The position numbers and the translations under genes are program-made. From contig CAAFTU010000041.1 of assembly GCA_900766005.1 (NCBI GenBank), positions 56,781 to 120,780 on the forward strand: a stretch of DNA of 64,000 bases. The letters are read 5' to 3'. Source of the DNA: an uncultured Bacteroides sp. Lineage in GTDB: Bacteria > Bacteroidota > Bacteroidia > Bacteroidales > Bacteroidaceae. The notes beneath the pieces were generated by a model that saw only the letters and a program-made list of their open reading frames with translations, searched no databases and was not told where the DNA came from. This document shows, one piece after another, positions 16,838 to 27,102 of the stretch (position 1 is the stretch's first letter; each line of letters begins with the position of its first letter).

Positions 16838-19800
16838 ATGAGACAAACTGCCACTACCTACCTCCGGAACCATGCTTATTGGTGCAGTCTGACACTACTG
16901 CTGGTCCTCTTGCTCACTTCGTGCAAAAACACACCCAAAGAAATAATTCCCTCAGAAGAATTTGCCCCCTACATCCATGCCTATACCGGCGGAATGATAT
17001 CGCAGCGCTCTTCTATCCGCATCGAATTCACGCACGACCAGCCCATGGTGGACACCACAAACGAACTGAAAGACTCTCCTTTCCAATTCTCTCCTTCCAT
17101 CGAAGGAAAAACATATTGGGTCAACAACCACACACTTGAATTTGTACCCGAAGAGGGAGCCTTGCAGCCCGGTACACTCTACAACGGCATCTTCCGGCTG
17201 GGCGACTTCGTTGAGACGGATGAACAACGGCAAACATTCGAGTTCTCCTTCCGGGTACAAGAACAACACTTTGCCCTGCAGATGGCTCCGCTCAAACTGA
17301 CGGCCACCGAACCCGACAAGGCAACCGTCCAAGGAGAAATCCGGTTCAGCGACTATATTGCCCAAGCGGAAGTACAGAAAATCATCCGAGTGAGCGACGG
17401 AAAAAACAGCTATCCCGTTTCCATCACTCCCCTGGATGACCCCACCCGCTATGCCATCCAGATTGAACAAGTGCCCCGGAAAGAAAAAACATACACCCTT
17501 TCAGTAACCGCAGACGGCACCCCCTTGTCGATTACCCAAAAGGAAGAAGAAAAGATGACGATTCCGGCCAAAAACGAATTCCGTTTTCTCTCTGCCAGAC
17601 GCATCAGCCAGCCGGAAAACGGAGTGGAAGTGGTATTTACTTCTCCCCTTTCGATGACACAGGATTTAAAAGGGTTGATTGAAATCAGCGAACAGCCCTC
17701 GTCGACGTATCAAATCAGGGGCAACAAAGTGCAACTCTTTTGGGAAAACCGGAAACAGACTCCGTTCACGCTCCGCATCCATGAAGGCGTGAAAGACTAT
17801 CGCGACAAGAAGTTAGGAACAAACCACTCGCTGTCGTTCAAAGCAGAAGACCTGAAGCCGCAGGTGAAAATCGGAGTTGCTTCGGCCATCCTGCCCGATT
17901 CGAAAAACCTGACCATTCCTTTCAAAGCCGTTAATCTGTATGCTGTCGACTTGAGTGTCATACGGATATTTGAAAACAACATCCTTTCCTTCCTGCAAAA
18001 CAATTCGCTGGAAACAGATTATGAATTGCGCCGTTCGGGACGGATGGTGTATAAAAAAACGCTGTGGCTGGCCAAGGATGCAACCAAGCATATCCATCAA
18101 TGGGAGGACTACTCCATCGACCTCTCCGGTCTCATCCGCCAGGAGCCCGGAGCCATCTACCGGGTGCTGCTGTCATTCAAACAGGAGTATTCGGCTTACC
18201 CATGCGGAGAAGCCAACGAACCGTCCATGCAGTTTTCCGACACCGCTCCGGCATCTGGTCTGACCCCCCTCCCCGACAATCAGCTGTCGGACGAAGAGAA
18301 AGCGGATTGGGACAAGCCCGAAACCTACTACTACTTCAACGACATGCCTTACGACTGGAAGGTATACAAATGGGAGGAACGCGACAATCCGTGCCATCCT
18401 TCCTATTACATGAGCATGGATCGCACCGCAGCCTGCAACGTGTTTGCTTCTAACTTAGGAATGACTATCAAACGCAATTCACAGCATCATCTATGGATAG
18501 CCGTCAATGACATCCTCAGCACCGACCCTGTGGGAGAAGCACAGGTGACGGTCTACAACTTCCAGCTGCAACCCATCGGAAAGGGAAAGACCGACGGTAA
18601 CGGCTGGGTAGAACTATCACCGAAAGGAATGCCCTTCCTCGTGGTAGCTGAAAAAGGAAAACAAAAAGCCTATGTACGGGTGGTGGACGGAGAAGAACTG
18701 TCGGTGAGCCGCTTTGATGTGGGAGGAAAAGAAATCCGCAAAGGGCTGAAAGGATTCATCTACGGCGAAAGAGGAGTCTGGCGTCCGGGAGACACGCTGC
18801 ATATTGCTTTCATCATGGAAGACCGAGAAAAACGCATTCCCGACAACCATCCCGTAGCACTGGAACTATATAATCCCAAAGGACAGTTTTATGCCAAGAT
18901 CACCAACACCAAAGGTACCAACGGATTCTACACGTTCAACGTAGCTACCCAGCCCAATGCACCCACCGGAATCTGGAATGCCTATGTAAAAGTGGGCGGC
19001 ACAAGCTTCCACAAAAGTCTCCGGGTGGAAACCATCAAACCCAACCGGCTGAAAATTCAGCTGACGCTTCCTCCGATGCTGGAAACCAGCCAGAAGCCGG
19101 TGATCCTTCCCCTTCGTTCTTCCTGGCTCACGGGAGCAACGGCATCGGGACTGAAAGCAAAAGTGGAGATGAGACTGTCGAAAGTGGAAACGCAATTCAA
19201 ATCGTACAAAAAGTATATCTTCAACAACCCCACTACGGAGTTCACCTCCCAGCAGACCACTTTATTTGACGGACGACTGACGGAGGAGGGAACAGCCCAG
19301 GTAGAATGGAAAATGCCGGAAGCCAGCCAGGCCCCCGGCATGCTGAATGCCTCATTTACCACCCGTGTATCAGAACCAGGCGGTGATGCCAGTTTCTTCA
19401 CTCAAACGGTTGCATTCTCCCCATTTCAGGTATACGTAGGCATCAACCTGAACCAACCGAAACAAGCCTGCATCGAGACAGACAAAGAACATGTGTTTGA
19501 CATCGTCACAGTCAACGCACAGGGAGAACTGACAGACCGGCAGCACCTGGAATATCAGATATACAAAATAGACTGGAGCTGGTGGTGGGAGAACGACACA
19601 CACTCTTTAGGCACCTATATCAACAAACAGTCCACCAAGACCATAGCCCGCGGAAAGCTGCAGACACGAGGAGGGAAAGCAGTCCTCCCCTTCCGGGTAA
19701 ACTATCCGTCGTGGGGACGGTATCTGGTTCTAATCAAAGACAAAGACAGCGGACATACAACCGGCGGCACAGTCTATGTGGACTGGCCTGAATGGAGAGG

Positions 19801-22471
19801 ACGATCCAAGAAAAATGACCCCAGCGGTATCCAGATGCTGACCTTCTCACTAGACAAAGAACAATACGAGACGGGAGAAAAAGCAACGGTCATCCTACCT
19901 GCCGCCGCAGGAGGAAGAGCCCTGGTGTCCATCGAAAACGGCTCCTCTGTGCTGCAACAGGAATGGATAGAAGTGTCAGAACAGGAAGATACGCGGTATA
20001 GCTTTACACTGACAGAAGATATGGCTCCCAACGCGTATGTACATATCCGTCTGCTTCAGCCGCATGCACAAACACTCAACGACTTACCCATCCGCCTGTA
20101 TGGGGTAATGCCTGTCTTTGTGAGCAACCGGAACACGGTGTTGCAGCCACAGATTCAGCAACCGCAAGACTTACAGCCGGAAAAAGACTTCACGGTGACG
20201 GTGAGCGAGAAAAACGGCCGGCCGATGACCTATACCCTGGCCATTGTGGATGAAGGAATACTCGACCTGACCAACTTCAAGACCCCGGATCCCTGGAATG
20301 AATTCTATGCCAGAGAAGCGCTTGGAATCAGCACCTGGGATATGTATGACCATGTATTAGGAGCAACAGCAGGCAACTTCCGTTCGCTGTTCAGCACAGG
20401 TGGAGATGCCCAATTGAAACCGGCCGATGCCAAAGCCAACCGGTTTAAACCCGTGGTGAAGTATTTCGGCCCCTTCTACTTGAGCAAAGGGAAAAAACAG
20501 ACCCATACGGTGCGCCTTCCGATGTACATCGGCGCCGTGCGTACGATGGTTGTAGCCGGACAAGACGGTGCCTACGGACATGCAGAAAAGAGCAGCATGG
20601 TACGCACCCCACTGATGCTGCTCACTACCCTGCCACGCGTACTGAGCACGGATGAAGTAATCCACGTTCCGGTTAACGTGTTTGCCATGGAGCGCAACAT
20701 CAGCGACGTACAGGTGACGCTGCAAGTCAAAGGAAAAGGAATAGAGATACAAGGAAACCGGCAACAGCGCTTGCACTTCGATCGCCCCGGTGACCAACTG
20801 ACATTCTTTACTGTCCGCACCGGCAAGCAGACAGGAAAAGCCACCTTACGCATCACGGCCCACGGCAACGGTCAGCAGACCCATGAAGAGATTGAGATGG
20901 ACATACGCAATCCACACCCGACCGTGACACTGCACAGCAGCGCCTGGATAGACGGGGGAAAAGAAAAAGAACTCTCCTATCAAGTGGCCGGAGCACCCGA
21001 CAAGAGTCTACTCCGGCTGGAAGTATCGCGCATTCCGTCAGCCGACCTGAGCCGCCGTTTGGAATTTTTGGCCGACTACCAGCATGCATGTACCGAACAG
21101 CTGGTATCCAAAGCGTTGCCTCTGCTCTATGTAACCTCTTTCAAAGAAGTCAGCCAGGAAGAAGAGAAGCAGATGAAGACATCGGTACAACAGGCCATCC
21201 GCCAGCTATATAGCCGACAACTTGCCAACGGAGGATTTGCCTACTGGCCGGGAAATAGTCTGGCAGATGAATGGGTGAGTTCGTATGCAGGCATGTTCCT
21301 GTCAAAGGCCAAGGAAAAAGGATATGCAGTGCATGAAAATGTGCTCAACAAATGGAAAAAGTTCCAACGCACAACCGCCCAGAACTGGCAGTTTTCAAGC
21401 CACACATCTCCGCATATACAAGCACAGGAGGCTTTGCAGCAGGCCTTCCGGCTCTATACATTGGCCGTGGCGGGAGCACCCGAGTATGGTGCCATGAACC
21501 GCATGAAAGGACAGGAAAAACTACCGGCTATGGCCAGATGGCGGCTGGCTGCAGCCTATGCCCTGACAGGTCAAGGCAAAATGAAAGCAGCAGCCGAACT
21601 GGTATACGGAACAGACCGAACGCCACTGACGTATGATGGCAGCAACTTGGTATATGGATCGACCTTGCGGGATGATGCCTTGGTACTGGAAACCATGCTA
21701 TTAATGCATCGGAAACAGGGAGCAGAATTCATACGCCAAACACAGAAAGTATCAAATCAGCTAAAAAAAGAAGAACGCTTTGACACCCAGTCCACAGCCA
21801 TGGCACTGATGGTCATGGCACAGATAGCGGAAAAGGCCAGCGGAACCCTCCAGTTTGACTGGACGTGGAACGGGAAAAAACAACCTGCAGTGCGTACGGC
21901 CAAAGCCATGTTTGTAAAAGAACAGGTACCGACTGCTACGGGACAAGTCACCCTCCAGAATCGGGGAGACAAGGGAATGTTTGTCCAGCTGATTACACGC
22001 ACCCAACTGCTGAAAGATACACAGCCTGCTATCAACGACCACTTGCAGATGGAAGTAAAGTATACAGACCTCAACGGGAAACCTATCCAAGTGGACCGGA
22101 TGGCTCAGGGAACCGACTTCAATGTCAGCATCACCTTAAGCAATCCTTCGGCCCACGATTATGAGCAGCTGGCACTGACCCACGTAGTGCCCTCCGGATG
22201 GGAAGTCTACAATGAACGGATGATTGACGCGGCTACAACTCAGCCCAGCGCAAACCCAGCCGTGTCCCAGACATACACCTACCGCGACATACGCGATGAC
22301 CGAGTACTGACCTACTTTAACCTGAGAAGAGGAAGCAGGAAGACCTTTACTGTCAGGTTGCAGGCAACCTACACAGGTGATTTTATCTTGCCAGCCATCC
22401 AATGCGAAGACATGTACAACACCCAGATACAAGCCCGCAGCAAAGCAGGACGAACCATAGTCTACCGATAA
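16838..22471 (+). CDS. Bacterial alpha-2-macroglobulin lipoprotein
   Basis: 1877 residues from ATG 16838 (a TTG at 16829 is not favoured). Lipoprotein signal peptide with lipobox LLTSC (Cys29). A long array of macroglobulin (beta-sandwich) domains is followed by a thioester domain with the motif CTEQ at about residue 1418, the CxEQ that forms the internal thioester. In characterised bacterial homologues the protein sits in the periplasm, traps proteases that enter through damaged outer membrane, and is encoded next to penicillin-binding protein 1C. That partner follows here after 24 bp, so the pair is an operon. Length is in the usual range (1600-2000). Confidence 0.92.
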   Translation: MRQTATTYLRNHAYWCSLTLLLVLLLTSCKNTPKEIIPSEEFAPYIHAYTGGMISQRSSIRIEFTHDQPMVDTTNELKDSPFQFSPSIEGKTYWVNNHTLEFVPEEGALQPGTLYNGIFRLGDFVETDEQRQTFEFSFRVQEQHFALQMAPLKLTATEPDKATVQGEIRFSDYIAQAEVQKIIRVSDGKNSYPVSITPLDDPTRYAIQIEQVPRKEKTYTLSVTADGTPLSITQKEEEKMTIPAKNEFRFLSARRISQPENGVEVVFTSPLSMTQDLKGLIEISEQPSSTYQIRGNKVQLFWENRKQTPFTLRIHEGVKDYRDKKLGTNHSLSFKAEDLKPQVKIGVASAILPDSKNLTIPFKAVNLYAVDLSVIRIFENNILSFLQNNSLETDYELRRSGRMVYKKTLWLAKDATKHIHQWEDYSIDLSGLIRQEPGAIYRVLLSFKQEYSAYPCGEANEPSMQFSDTAPASGLTPLPDNQLSDEEKADWDKPETYYYFNDMPYDWKVYKWEERDNPCHPSYYMSMDRTAACNVFASNLGMTIKRNSQHHLWIAVNDILSTDPVGEAQVTVYNFQLQPIGKGKTDGNGWVELSPKGMPFLVVAEKGKQKAYVRVVDGEELSVSRFDVGGKEIRKGLKGFIYGERGVWRPGDTLHIAFIMEDREKRIPDNHPVALELYNPKGQFYAKITNTKGTNGFYTFNVATQPNAPTGIWNAYVKVGGTSFHKSLRVETIKPNRLKIQLTLPPMLETSQKPVILPLRSSWLTGATASGLKAKVEMRLSKVETQFKSYKKYIFNNPTTEFTSQQTTLFDGRLTEEGTAQVEWKMPEASQAPGMLNASFTTRVSEPGGDASFFTQTVAFSPFQVYVGINLNQPKQACIETDKEHVFDIVTVNAQGELTDRQHLEYQIYKIDWSWWWENDTHSLGTYINKQSTKTIARGKLQTRGGKAVLPFRVNYPSWGRYLVLIKDKDSGHTTGGTVYVDWPEWRGRSKKNDPSGIQMLTFSLDKEQYETGEKATVILPAAAGGRALVSIENGSSVLQQEWIEVSEQEDTRYSFTLTEDMAPNAYVHIRLLQPHAQTLNDLPIRLYGVMPVFVSNRNTVLQPQIQQPQDLQPEKDFTVTVSEKNGRPMTYTLAIVDEGILDLTNFKTPDPWNEFYAREALGISTWDMYDHVLGATAGNFRSLFSTGGDAQLKPADAKANRFKPVVKYFGPFYLSKGKKQTHTVRLPMYIGAVRTMVVAGQDGAYGHAEKSSMVRTPLMLLTTLPRVLSTDEVIHVPVNVFAMERNISDVQVTLQVKGKGIEIQGNRQQRLHFDRPGDQLTFFTVRTGKQTGKATLRITAHGNGQQTHEEIEMDIRNPHPTVTLHSSAWIDGGKEKELSYQVAGAPDKSLLRLEVSRIPSADLSRRLEFLADYQHACTEQLVSKALPLLYVTSFKEVSQEEEKQMKTSVQQAIRQLYSRQLANGGFAYWPGNSLADEWVSSYAGMFLSKAKEKGYAVHENVLNKWKKFQRTTAQNWQFSSHTSPHIQAQEALQQAFRLYTLAVAGAPEYGAMNRMKGQEKLPAMARWRLAAAYALTGQGKMKAAAELVYGTDRTPLTYDGSNLVYGSTLRDDALVLETMLLMHRKQGAEFIRQTQKVSNQLKKEERFDTQSTAMALMVMAQIAEKASGTLQFDWTWNGKKQPAVRTAKAMFVKEQVPTATGQVTLQNRGDKGMFVQLITRTQLLKDTQPAINDHLQMEVKYTDLNGKPIQVDRMAQGTDFNVSITLSNPSAHDYEQLALTHVVPSGWEVYNERMIDAATTQPSANPAVSQTYTYRDIRDDRVLTYFNLRRGSRKTFTVRLQATYTGDFILPAIQCEDMYNTQIQARSKAGRTIVYR

Positions 22472-22495
22472 GGATGGGGACAGATTTGCCGATAT

Positions 22496-24775
22496 ATGCG
22501 CAACAAAATGAAACAAATAATCAATAAGAAGGTCACTCCCCGGCAGTTTCGATATGCCTGTCTGATTCTGCTGGGAGTGGCCTATCTGTGCTGCCTGCCC
22601 CAAGTGCTCTTCCATGCCCCGTATTCAACAGTGGTGACAGACAGAAACGGAGAACTGCTGGGGGCCCGAATTGCCTCCGACGGCCAATGGCGCTTTCCTC
22701 CCAGGAACCATACTCCCGAAAAGTTGGAACAATGCCTGCTGGCCTTTGAAGACCAGTATTTTTATTATCATTGGGGAGTAAACCCGCTGGCTACAGGCAG
22801 GGCCTTTGTTCAGAACCTGAAAAACAAACGCATTGTCAGTGGAGGAAGTACTTTGACCATGCAAACCATTCGCCTTGCCCGCTGCCAACCCCGCACCTTC
22901 TGTGAGAAAATCATTGAAATGATCTGGGCTACCCGTCTGGAATTCAGAGCCTCAAAAGCCGAAATCCTGTCAATGTATATCTCCCATGCCCCCTTCGGAG
23001 GAAATGTGGTAGGCTTGGATGCTGCAGCCTGGCGCTATTTCGGCCACTCGCCCGAAACTTTATCCTGGGCCGAATCGGCTTTATTGGCTGTTCTCCCCAA
23101 TGCTCCGTCGGCTATTCACCTATCCAAAGGAAGAGAAAAATTACTGAAGAAACGAAACCGGCTGCTGAAACGGCTGCAGGAAAAAGGCATCATCCAACCC
23201 TCCACCTACGAACTGGCTATCAGCGAACCCCTTCCGGAGAAGCCTCATCCACTGCCCCAAACCGCTCCCCATCTGGTTAGTCATTACTATCAGACAAGAA
23301 ACGGCCTGTTTACCCAGTCAACGATTGACAAAGGAATCCAGATGCACATCGAAGCACTGGCCGAACGCTGGAGCAATGAATTCTGCCGCAGCGACATCCG
23401 ACACCTGGCCATTCTGGTTATCGACCTTCCCAGCAATCAAATAGCGGCCTACTGCGGAAATGTACGCTTCAACGAAAAGCAACCTGGTAATCAAGTCGAT
23501 ATTATCCAATCACCCCGAAGCACCGGCAGTATCTTAAAACCGTTTCTGTATGAAGCACAGCTGCACGAAGGAAGCCTGCTTCCCAACATGCTGGTGCCCG
23601 ACGTACCCATCAACATCAACGGCTACATGCCGCAAAATTACAGTCATCAGTATGAAGGAGCCGTACCGGCATCGGAAGCACTGGCCCGTTCACTGAATAT
23701 TCCTGCTGTTACCCAACTGCAAGCCTATGGAATACCTAAGTTTATACAGCGGCTGCAAGAGCTGGGGTTCACAACAATAAAACGCCCTGCCTCCCACTAC
23801 GGTCTGTCACTCATATTGGGAGGAGCAGAAGCTACCCTTTGGGAAGTGACACATGCCTATGCCCAACTGGGACGTTCGCTGCTCACCCAAGAAGAGTCTC
23901 CCCGGAAAGGTGCCGCCTGGCTCACCCTGGAAGCACTCACGGAAGTGAACCGTCCGGAAGAAATCGACTGGAAATCGATACCATCCATGCAGACCATTGC
24001 CTGGAAAACAGGGACCAGCTACGGATTTAGAGATGCCTGGGCAGTAGGCATTACACCCCGCTATGCAGTCGGTGTGTGGGTAGGCAATGCCAGCGGAGAA
24101 GGAAAACCCGGACTGGTGGGAGCTCTGACTGCGGCTCCCGTCTTGTTTGACGTGTTCAACTCCCTTCCCCCGTCACCCTGGTTTGAGCGGCCCACCGGCG
24201 TCTTGGTCGATGCGGAAGTATGCCGCCAATCGGGCCATTTGAAAGGAAGATTCTGTGAAGAGACAGACACCTTGCTCATATTGCCAGCCGGACTCCAAAC
24301 CACTCCTTGTCCCTACCATCACCTCATCACACTGAGCGAAGACGGCCGCCATCGGGTCTATGCACATGCAACAGCATCAGAGGCCACCACCCAACAGCCG
24401 TGGTTTGTACTTCCGCCCGTATGGGAATGGTACTACAAGCAACATCACCCTGAATACATCCCACTGCCTCCCTTCCTAAAAGGTAGCGGAGAAGACAATT
24501 TCCCCATCATGCAATTCATCTACCCTCCGATGCAGGCACGCATCCGACTGACCAAACAACTGGACGGAAGCAAAGGATACATGACAGCTGAACTGGCACA
24601 TACACATCCACAGGCAACCGTTTTCTGGCACTTGGACGAAAGGTACTACGCAGAAACAAGACAGTTTCATCAAATCTCACTGCAACCTGCACCAGGGAAA
24701 CACACCCTGACTGCCGTGGATGAAGACGGCAATAGCATTTCTACCATATTCTTTATCGAACAAGCCGGCCGATAG
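22496..24775 (+). CDS. pbpC: Penicillin-binding protein 1C
   Basis: Class A bifunctional peptidoglycan synthase, 759 residues (a second start at 22508 is possible). One N-terminal transmembrane helix (about 18-38). The glycosyltransferase (GT51) domain has its catalytic Glu85 in AFEDQYFYYHWG and GGSTLTMQ. The transpeptidase domain has Ser345 in STGSILKP, SLN at 399-401 and KTG at 504-506. The last 150 or so residues match the PbpC C-terminal domain. In bacteria that carry this pair, PbpC is thought to repair peptidoglycan at sites where the alpha-2-macroglobulin acts. All catalytic motifs are intact. Confidence 0.95.
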   Translation: MRNKMKQIINKKVTPRQFRYACLILLGVAYLCCLPQVLFHAPYSTVVTDRNGELLGARIASDGQWRFPPRNHTPEKLEQCLLAFEDQYFYYHWGVNPLATGRAFVQNLKNKRIVSGGSTLTMQTIRLARCQPRTFCEKIIEMIWATRLEFRASKAEILSMYISHAPFGGNVVGLDAAAWRYFGHSPETLSWAESALLAVLPNAPSAIHLSKGREKLLKKRNRLLKRLQEKGIIQPSTYELAISEPLPEKPHPLPQTAPHLVSHYYQTRNGLFTQSTIDKGIQMHIEALAERWSNEFCRSDIRHLAILVIDLPSNQIAAYCGNVRFNEKQPGNQVDIIQSPRSTGSILKPFLYEAQLHEGSLLPNMLVPDVPININGYMPQNYSHQYEGAVPASEALARSLNIPAVTQLQAYGIPKFIQRLQELGFTTIKRPASHYGLSLILGGAEATLWEVTHAYAQLGRSLLTQEESPRKGAAWLTLEALTEVNRPEEIDWKSIPSMQTIAWKTGTSYGFRDAWAVGITPRYAVGVWVGNASGEGKPGLVGALTAAPVLFDVFNSLPPSPWFERPTGVLVDAEVCRQSGHLKGRFCEETDTLLILPAGLQTTPCPYHHLITLSEDGRHRVYAHATASEATTQQPWFVLPPVWEWYYKQHHPEYIPLPPFLKGSGEDNFPIMQFIYPPMQARIRLTKQLDGSKGYMTAELAHTHPQATVFWHLDERYYAETRQFHQISLQPAPGKHTLTAVDEDGNSISTIFFIEQAGR

Positions 24776-24901
24776 CAGACAAGCCACAGCTGCTGGCTGA
24801 CTGGAAGCCATCTTCTACAAGAGATTATCACTTTTCATGAACAATCGGCCAATGGCTTTGTTTTGGCAATAAACTAACATATAAACCTAACCAAAAAAAT
24901 T

Positions 24902-25492
24902 ATGAAAAAGATTATTGCAATCATTGCACTCGTATGGGTCAGTGCAAACACCATGATGATGGCACAAGAAAGTCATGCAGCTACTCGCCGCGCTGAAAGA
25001 AAAGCACAAAGAGATACAGAAAGAGCCAAACTCCGAGCCGAAGAGCGGGCAGAAGACATGGCATCCTACCAAGAAGCTATAGAAGCCATGAGAAACAACC
25101 AGTTTGTACTGGAAGCCAACCAGGTTATCTTCCGCAACGGCATCAGTGCATACGTGACCACCAACACCAATTTTGTCTTAGTGAACGGCAGCCGGGCTAC
25201 AGTTCAGACTGCTTTCAACACGGCCTATCCCGGCCCTAACGGAATTGGAGGCGTGACGGTGGACGGCAATGCATCGGATATACAGATGAGCATGGACAAA
25301 AAAGGGAATGTGACCTACTCGTTCGACATCCAAGGCATTGGCATCTCTGCCCAAGTATTTATCACCATGAGCTGCGGAAGCAACAATGCCTCGGTTACTA
25401 TCAATCCCAACTTCAATAACCGCACGCTGACCCTAAACGGCAACATTGTCCCACTCAGCCAGTCGGATATTTTCAAGGGCCGTTCGTGGTAA
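24902..25492 (+). CDS. DUF4251 periplasmic protein
   Basis: 196 residues with a signal peptide (MKKIIAIIALVWVSANTMMMA|QES). A charged helix of about 45 residues rich in Arg, Glu and Ala (TRRAERKAQRDTERAKLRAEE) is followed by a beta-rich domain with NFVLVNGSRATVQTAFN and NGIGGVTVDG, typical of DUF4251. The family occurs almost only in Bacteroidetes and has no known function. It follows pbpC after 126 bp on the same strand; I see no clear promoter in between, so it may or may not be part of that operon. Confidence 0.8.
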   Translation: MKKIIAIIALVWVSANTMMMAQESHAATRRAERKAQRDTERAKLRAEERAEDMASYQEAIEAMRNNQFVLEANQVIFRNGISAYVTTNTNFVLVNGSRATVQTAFNTAYPGPNGIGGVTVDGNASDIQMSMDKKGNVTYSFDIQGIGISAQVFITMSCGSNNASVTINPNFNNRTLTLNGNIVPLSQSDIFKGRSW

Positions 25493-25575
25493 AACAAACA
25501 GAACCCACTGACAGACAAACGAAGGATAAAGGTATTTTTCTGTCACAGAATGTGGCAGATAAGCAAAGTATTTCC

Positions 25576-25583
25576 TACATTTG
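25576..25583 (+). promoter_or_regulatory. -7 box of the S41-like gene
   Basis: TACATTTG, 22 bp before ATG 25606. TGTG 21 bp upstream is a weak -33 candidate. It supports the internal ATG rather than the longer open frame from 25486. Confidence 0.5.
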
Positions 25584-25605
25584 CACAGCAATAAAGCTTG
25601 ATATA

Positions 25606-27021
25606 ATGACAAAATTAAGAAAGATTATCTTGATACCTGCCCTGCTCTTTGTGTCTGTCAGTGGCTTTTTCTCGTGTGGCGTGGACCGTTGGCCTGAATA
25701 TGCACATCAAACAGCATTGGACAGCTGGATGCTGGAACTCATGCAGCAAAATTATCTCTGGTATCAGGAGTTGCCTTCCTACGACGATGTCAATCTCTTC
25801 GTCGCTCCTGACCAGTTTCTGTCGAAAATCAAATCGAGACAGGACAACTATTCGTACGTGGACACCTTATTGGACAGTCCGCTACCCAGTTATGGATTCG
25901 ATTATTCGCTTGTACGCAATCCAGACATTGATACAGCCTACAATGCGCTGGTGACCTATGTAATTCCGGGCTCTCCGGCTGCTGCCGTACTGAAACGAGG
26001 CGACTGGATTGTCAAGGTAGACACTTCGTATATCAGCCGGAAATATGAAGAACAACTGCTGCAAGGCACAGCACCCATCAAAGTTACATTGGGACGCTAT
26101 CAACAGGTGCCTCCCACAGAGCCTCCTGTAGAAGGACAAGAACAGGAAGATGTGTACAAGGTAGTGCCGGTAGGTGATCCGGTAGAAATAGGAGCCGCTG
26201 TTCCCTTGACCGACAACCCGATGCACTGTAAAAAAATCATCCCACTGAATGACGGAAGTGAAGTGGGTTATCTGATGTACAACAGTTTCACTGCCGGTAC
26301 GCCCGAAAACCCCGAACAGTACAACAACGAACTGCGGGCATGGTCGGACGAACTGGCACAGAAACATATCAACAAAGTAATTCTTGACCTGCGCTACAAC
26401 AAAGGAGGAAGCCTGGAATGTGTACAGCTGCTCAGCACCCTGCTGGTGTCCTCCTACTATCTGAACGAAGAAATGGCCTTTGTGGAATACAACGACAAGT
26501 GTACGGACAAGAATACAACATTGACTTTCAACAGCGAGTTGCTGAATCCGGGAGGTAAAAACTTAGACTTGCATACACTCATTGTACTTATCAGCGGAGA
26601 AACAGCCGGCGCACCGGAAATGCTCATGAACAGCCTGAATAAGAAGATTCAGAATCTCATCGCTATAGGTAGTTCCACCAAAGGGCAGAACGTAGCCACG
26701 GAAGGCTTCATCAACCAAGAATTTCGCTGGTCGGTTCATCCGGTAGTGGCTACTGTATACAACTCGGAAAAAGAAACATACGGCGGTTTCCAACCGACCT
26801 ATGCAGTCAGTGCTTCCAACGATTACCTCAATTTTAAGCCTTTCGGAGACAAAGACGAAGCCCTACTCAGTGTAGCTTTAGGAGTGCTGAACAAGACCTA
26901 TCCGCCCGAAGGAGGAGATCAGGTGAAAAAGCAGCAGACGAGAATGAGTATTGTAAAAACCGTATGCAGCCCTTCGAGCCGTGTTTTTGCTGGGAGCAAA
27001 GGATTAGATATACAGAAATAA
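25606..27021 (+). CDS. S41-family lipoprotein, probably catalytically inactive
   Basis: 471 residues from ATG 25606. Lipoprotein signal with GFFSCG (Cys24). A PDZ-like segment (about 112-165: IPGSPAAAVLKRGDWIVKVD) and a C-terminal-processing-protease core with the conserved DLRYNKGG (261-268) identify family S41. In active members the next motifs are TASASE, with the catalytic Ser, and TxGK, with the catalytic Lys. Here they read ETAGAPE (332-338) and TKGQNV (358-363), so the Ser position is Gly335 and the Lys position is Gln361. The fold is kept and the frame intact, so this looks like a pseudo-enzyme rather than a decaying gene. Its role is unknown; peptide binding in the envelope is a guess. 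Confidence 0.82.
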   Translation: MTKLRKIILIPALLFVSVSGFFSCGVDRWPEYAHQTALDSWMLELMQQNYLWYQELPSYDDVNLFVAPDQFLSKIKSRQDNYSYVDTLLDSPLPSYGFDYSLVRNPDIDTAYNALVTYVIPGSPAAAVLKRGDWIVKVDTSYISRKYEEQLLQGTAPIKVTLGRYQQVPPTEPPVEGQEQEDVYKVVPVGDPVEIGAAVPLTDNPMHCKKIIPLNDGSEVGYLMYNSFTAGTPENPEQYNNELRAWSDELAQKHINKVILDLRYNKGGSLECVQLLSTLLVSSYYLNEEMAFVEYNDKCTDKNTTLTFNSELLNPGGKNLDLHTLIVLISGETAGAPEMLMNSLNKKIQNLIAIGSSTKGQNVATEGFINQEFRWSVHPVVATVYNSEKETYGGFQPTYAVSASNDYLNFKPFGDKDEALLSVALGVLNKTYPPEGGDQVKKQQTRMSIVKTVCSPSSRVFAGSKGLDIQK

Positions 27022-27035
27022 AGAAATACTACTGT

Positions 27036-27082
27036 AAAAAAAGGATATGCCACTTTACCAAAAGTAACATATCCTTTTTTTT
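27036..27082. terminator. Bidirectional terminator, S41/esterase
   Basis: AAAAAAAGGATATG (27036-27049) pairs with CATATCCTTTTTTT (27068-27081), and an inner ACTTT-AAAGT stem closes most of the loop. It lies between convergent genes and has a T-run in both directions. Confidence 0.8.
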
Positions 27083-27102
27083 AGCCAACCAAGACAGGCA
27101 GC

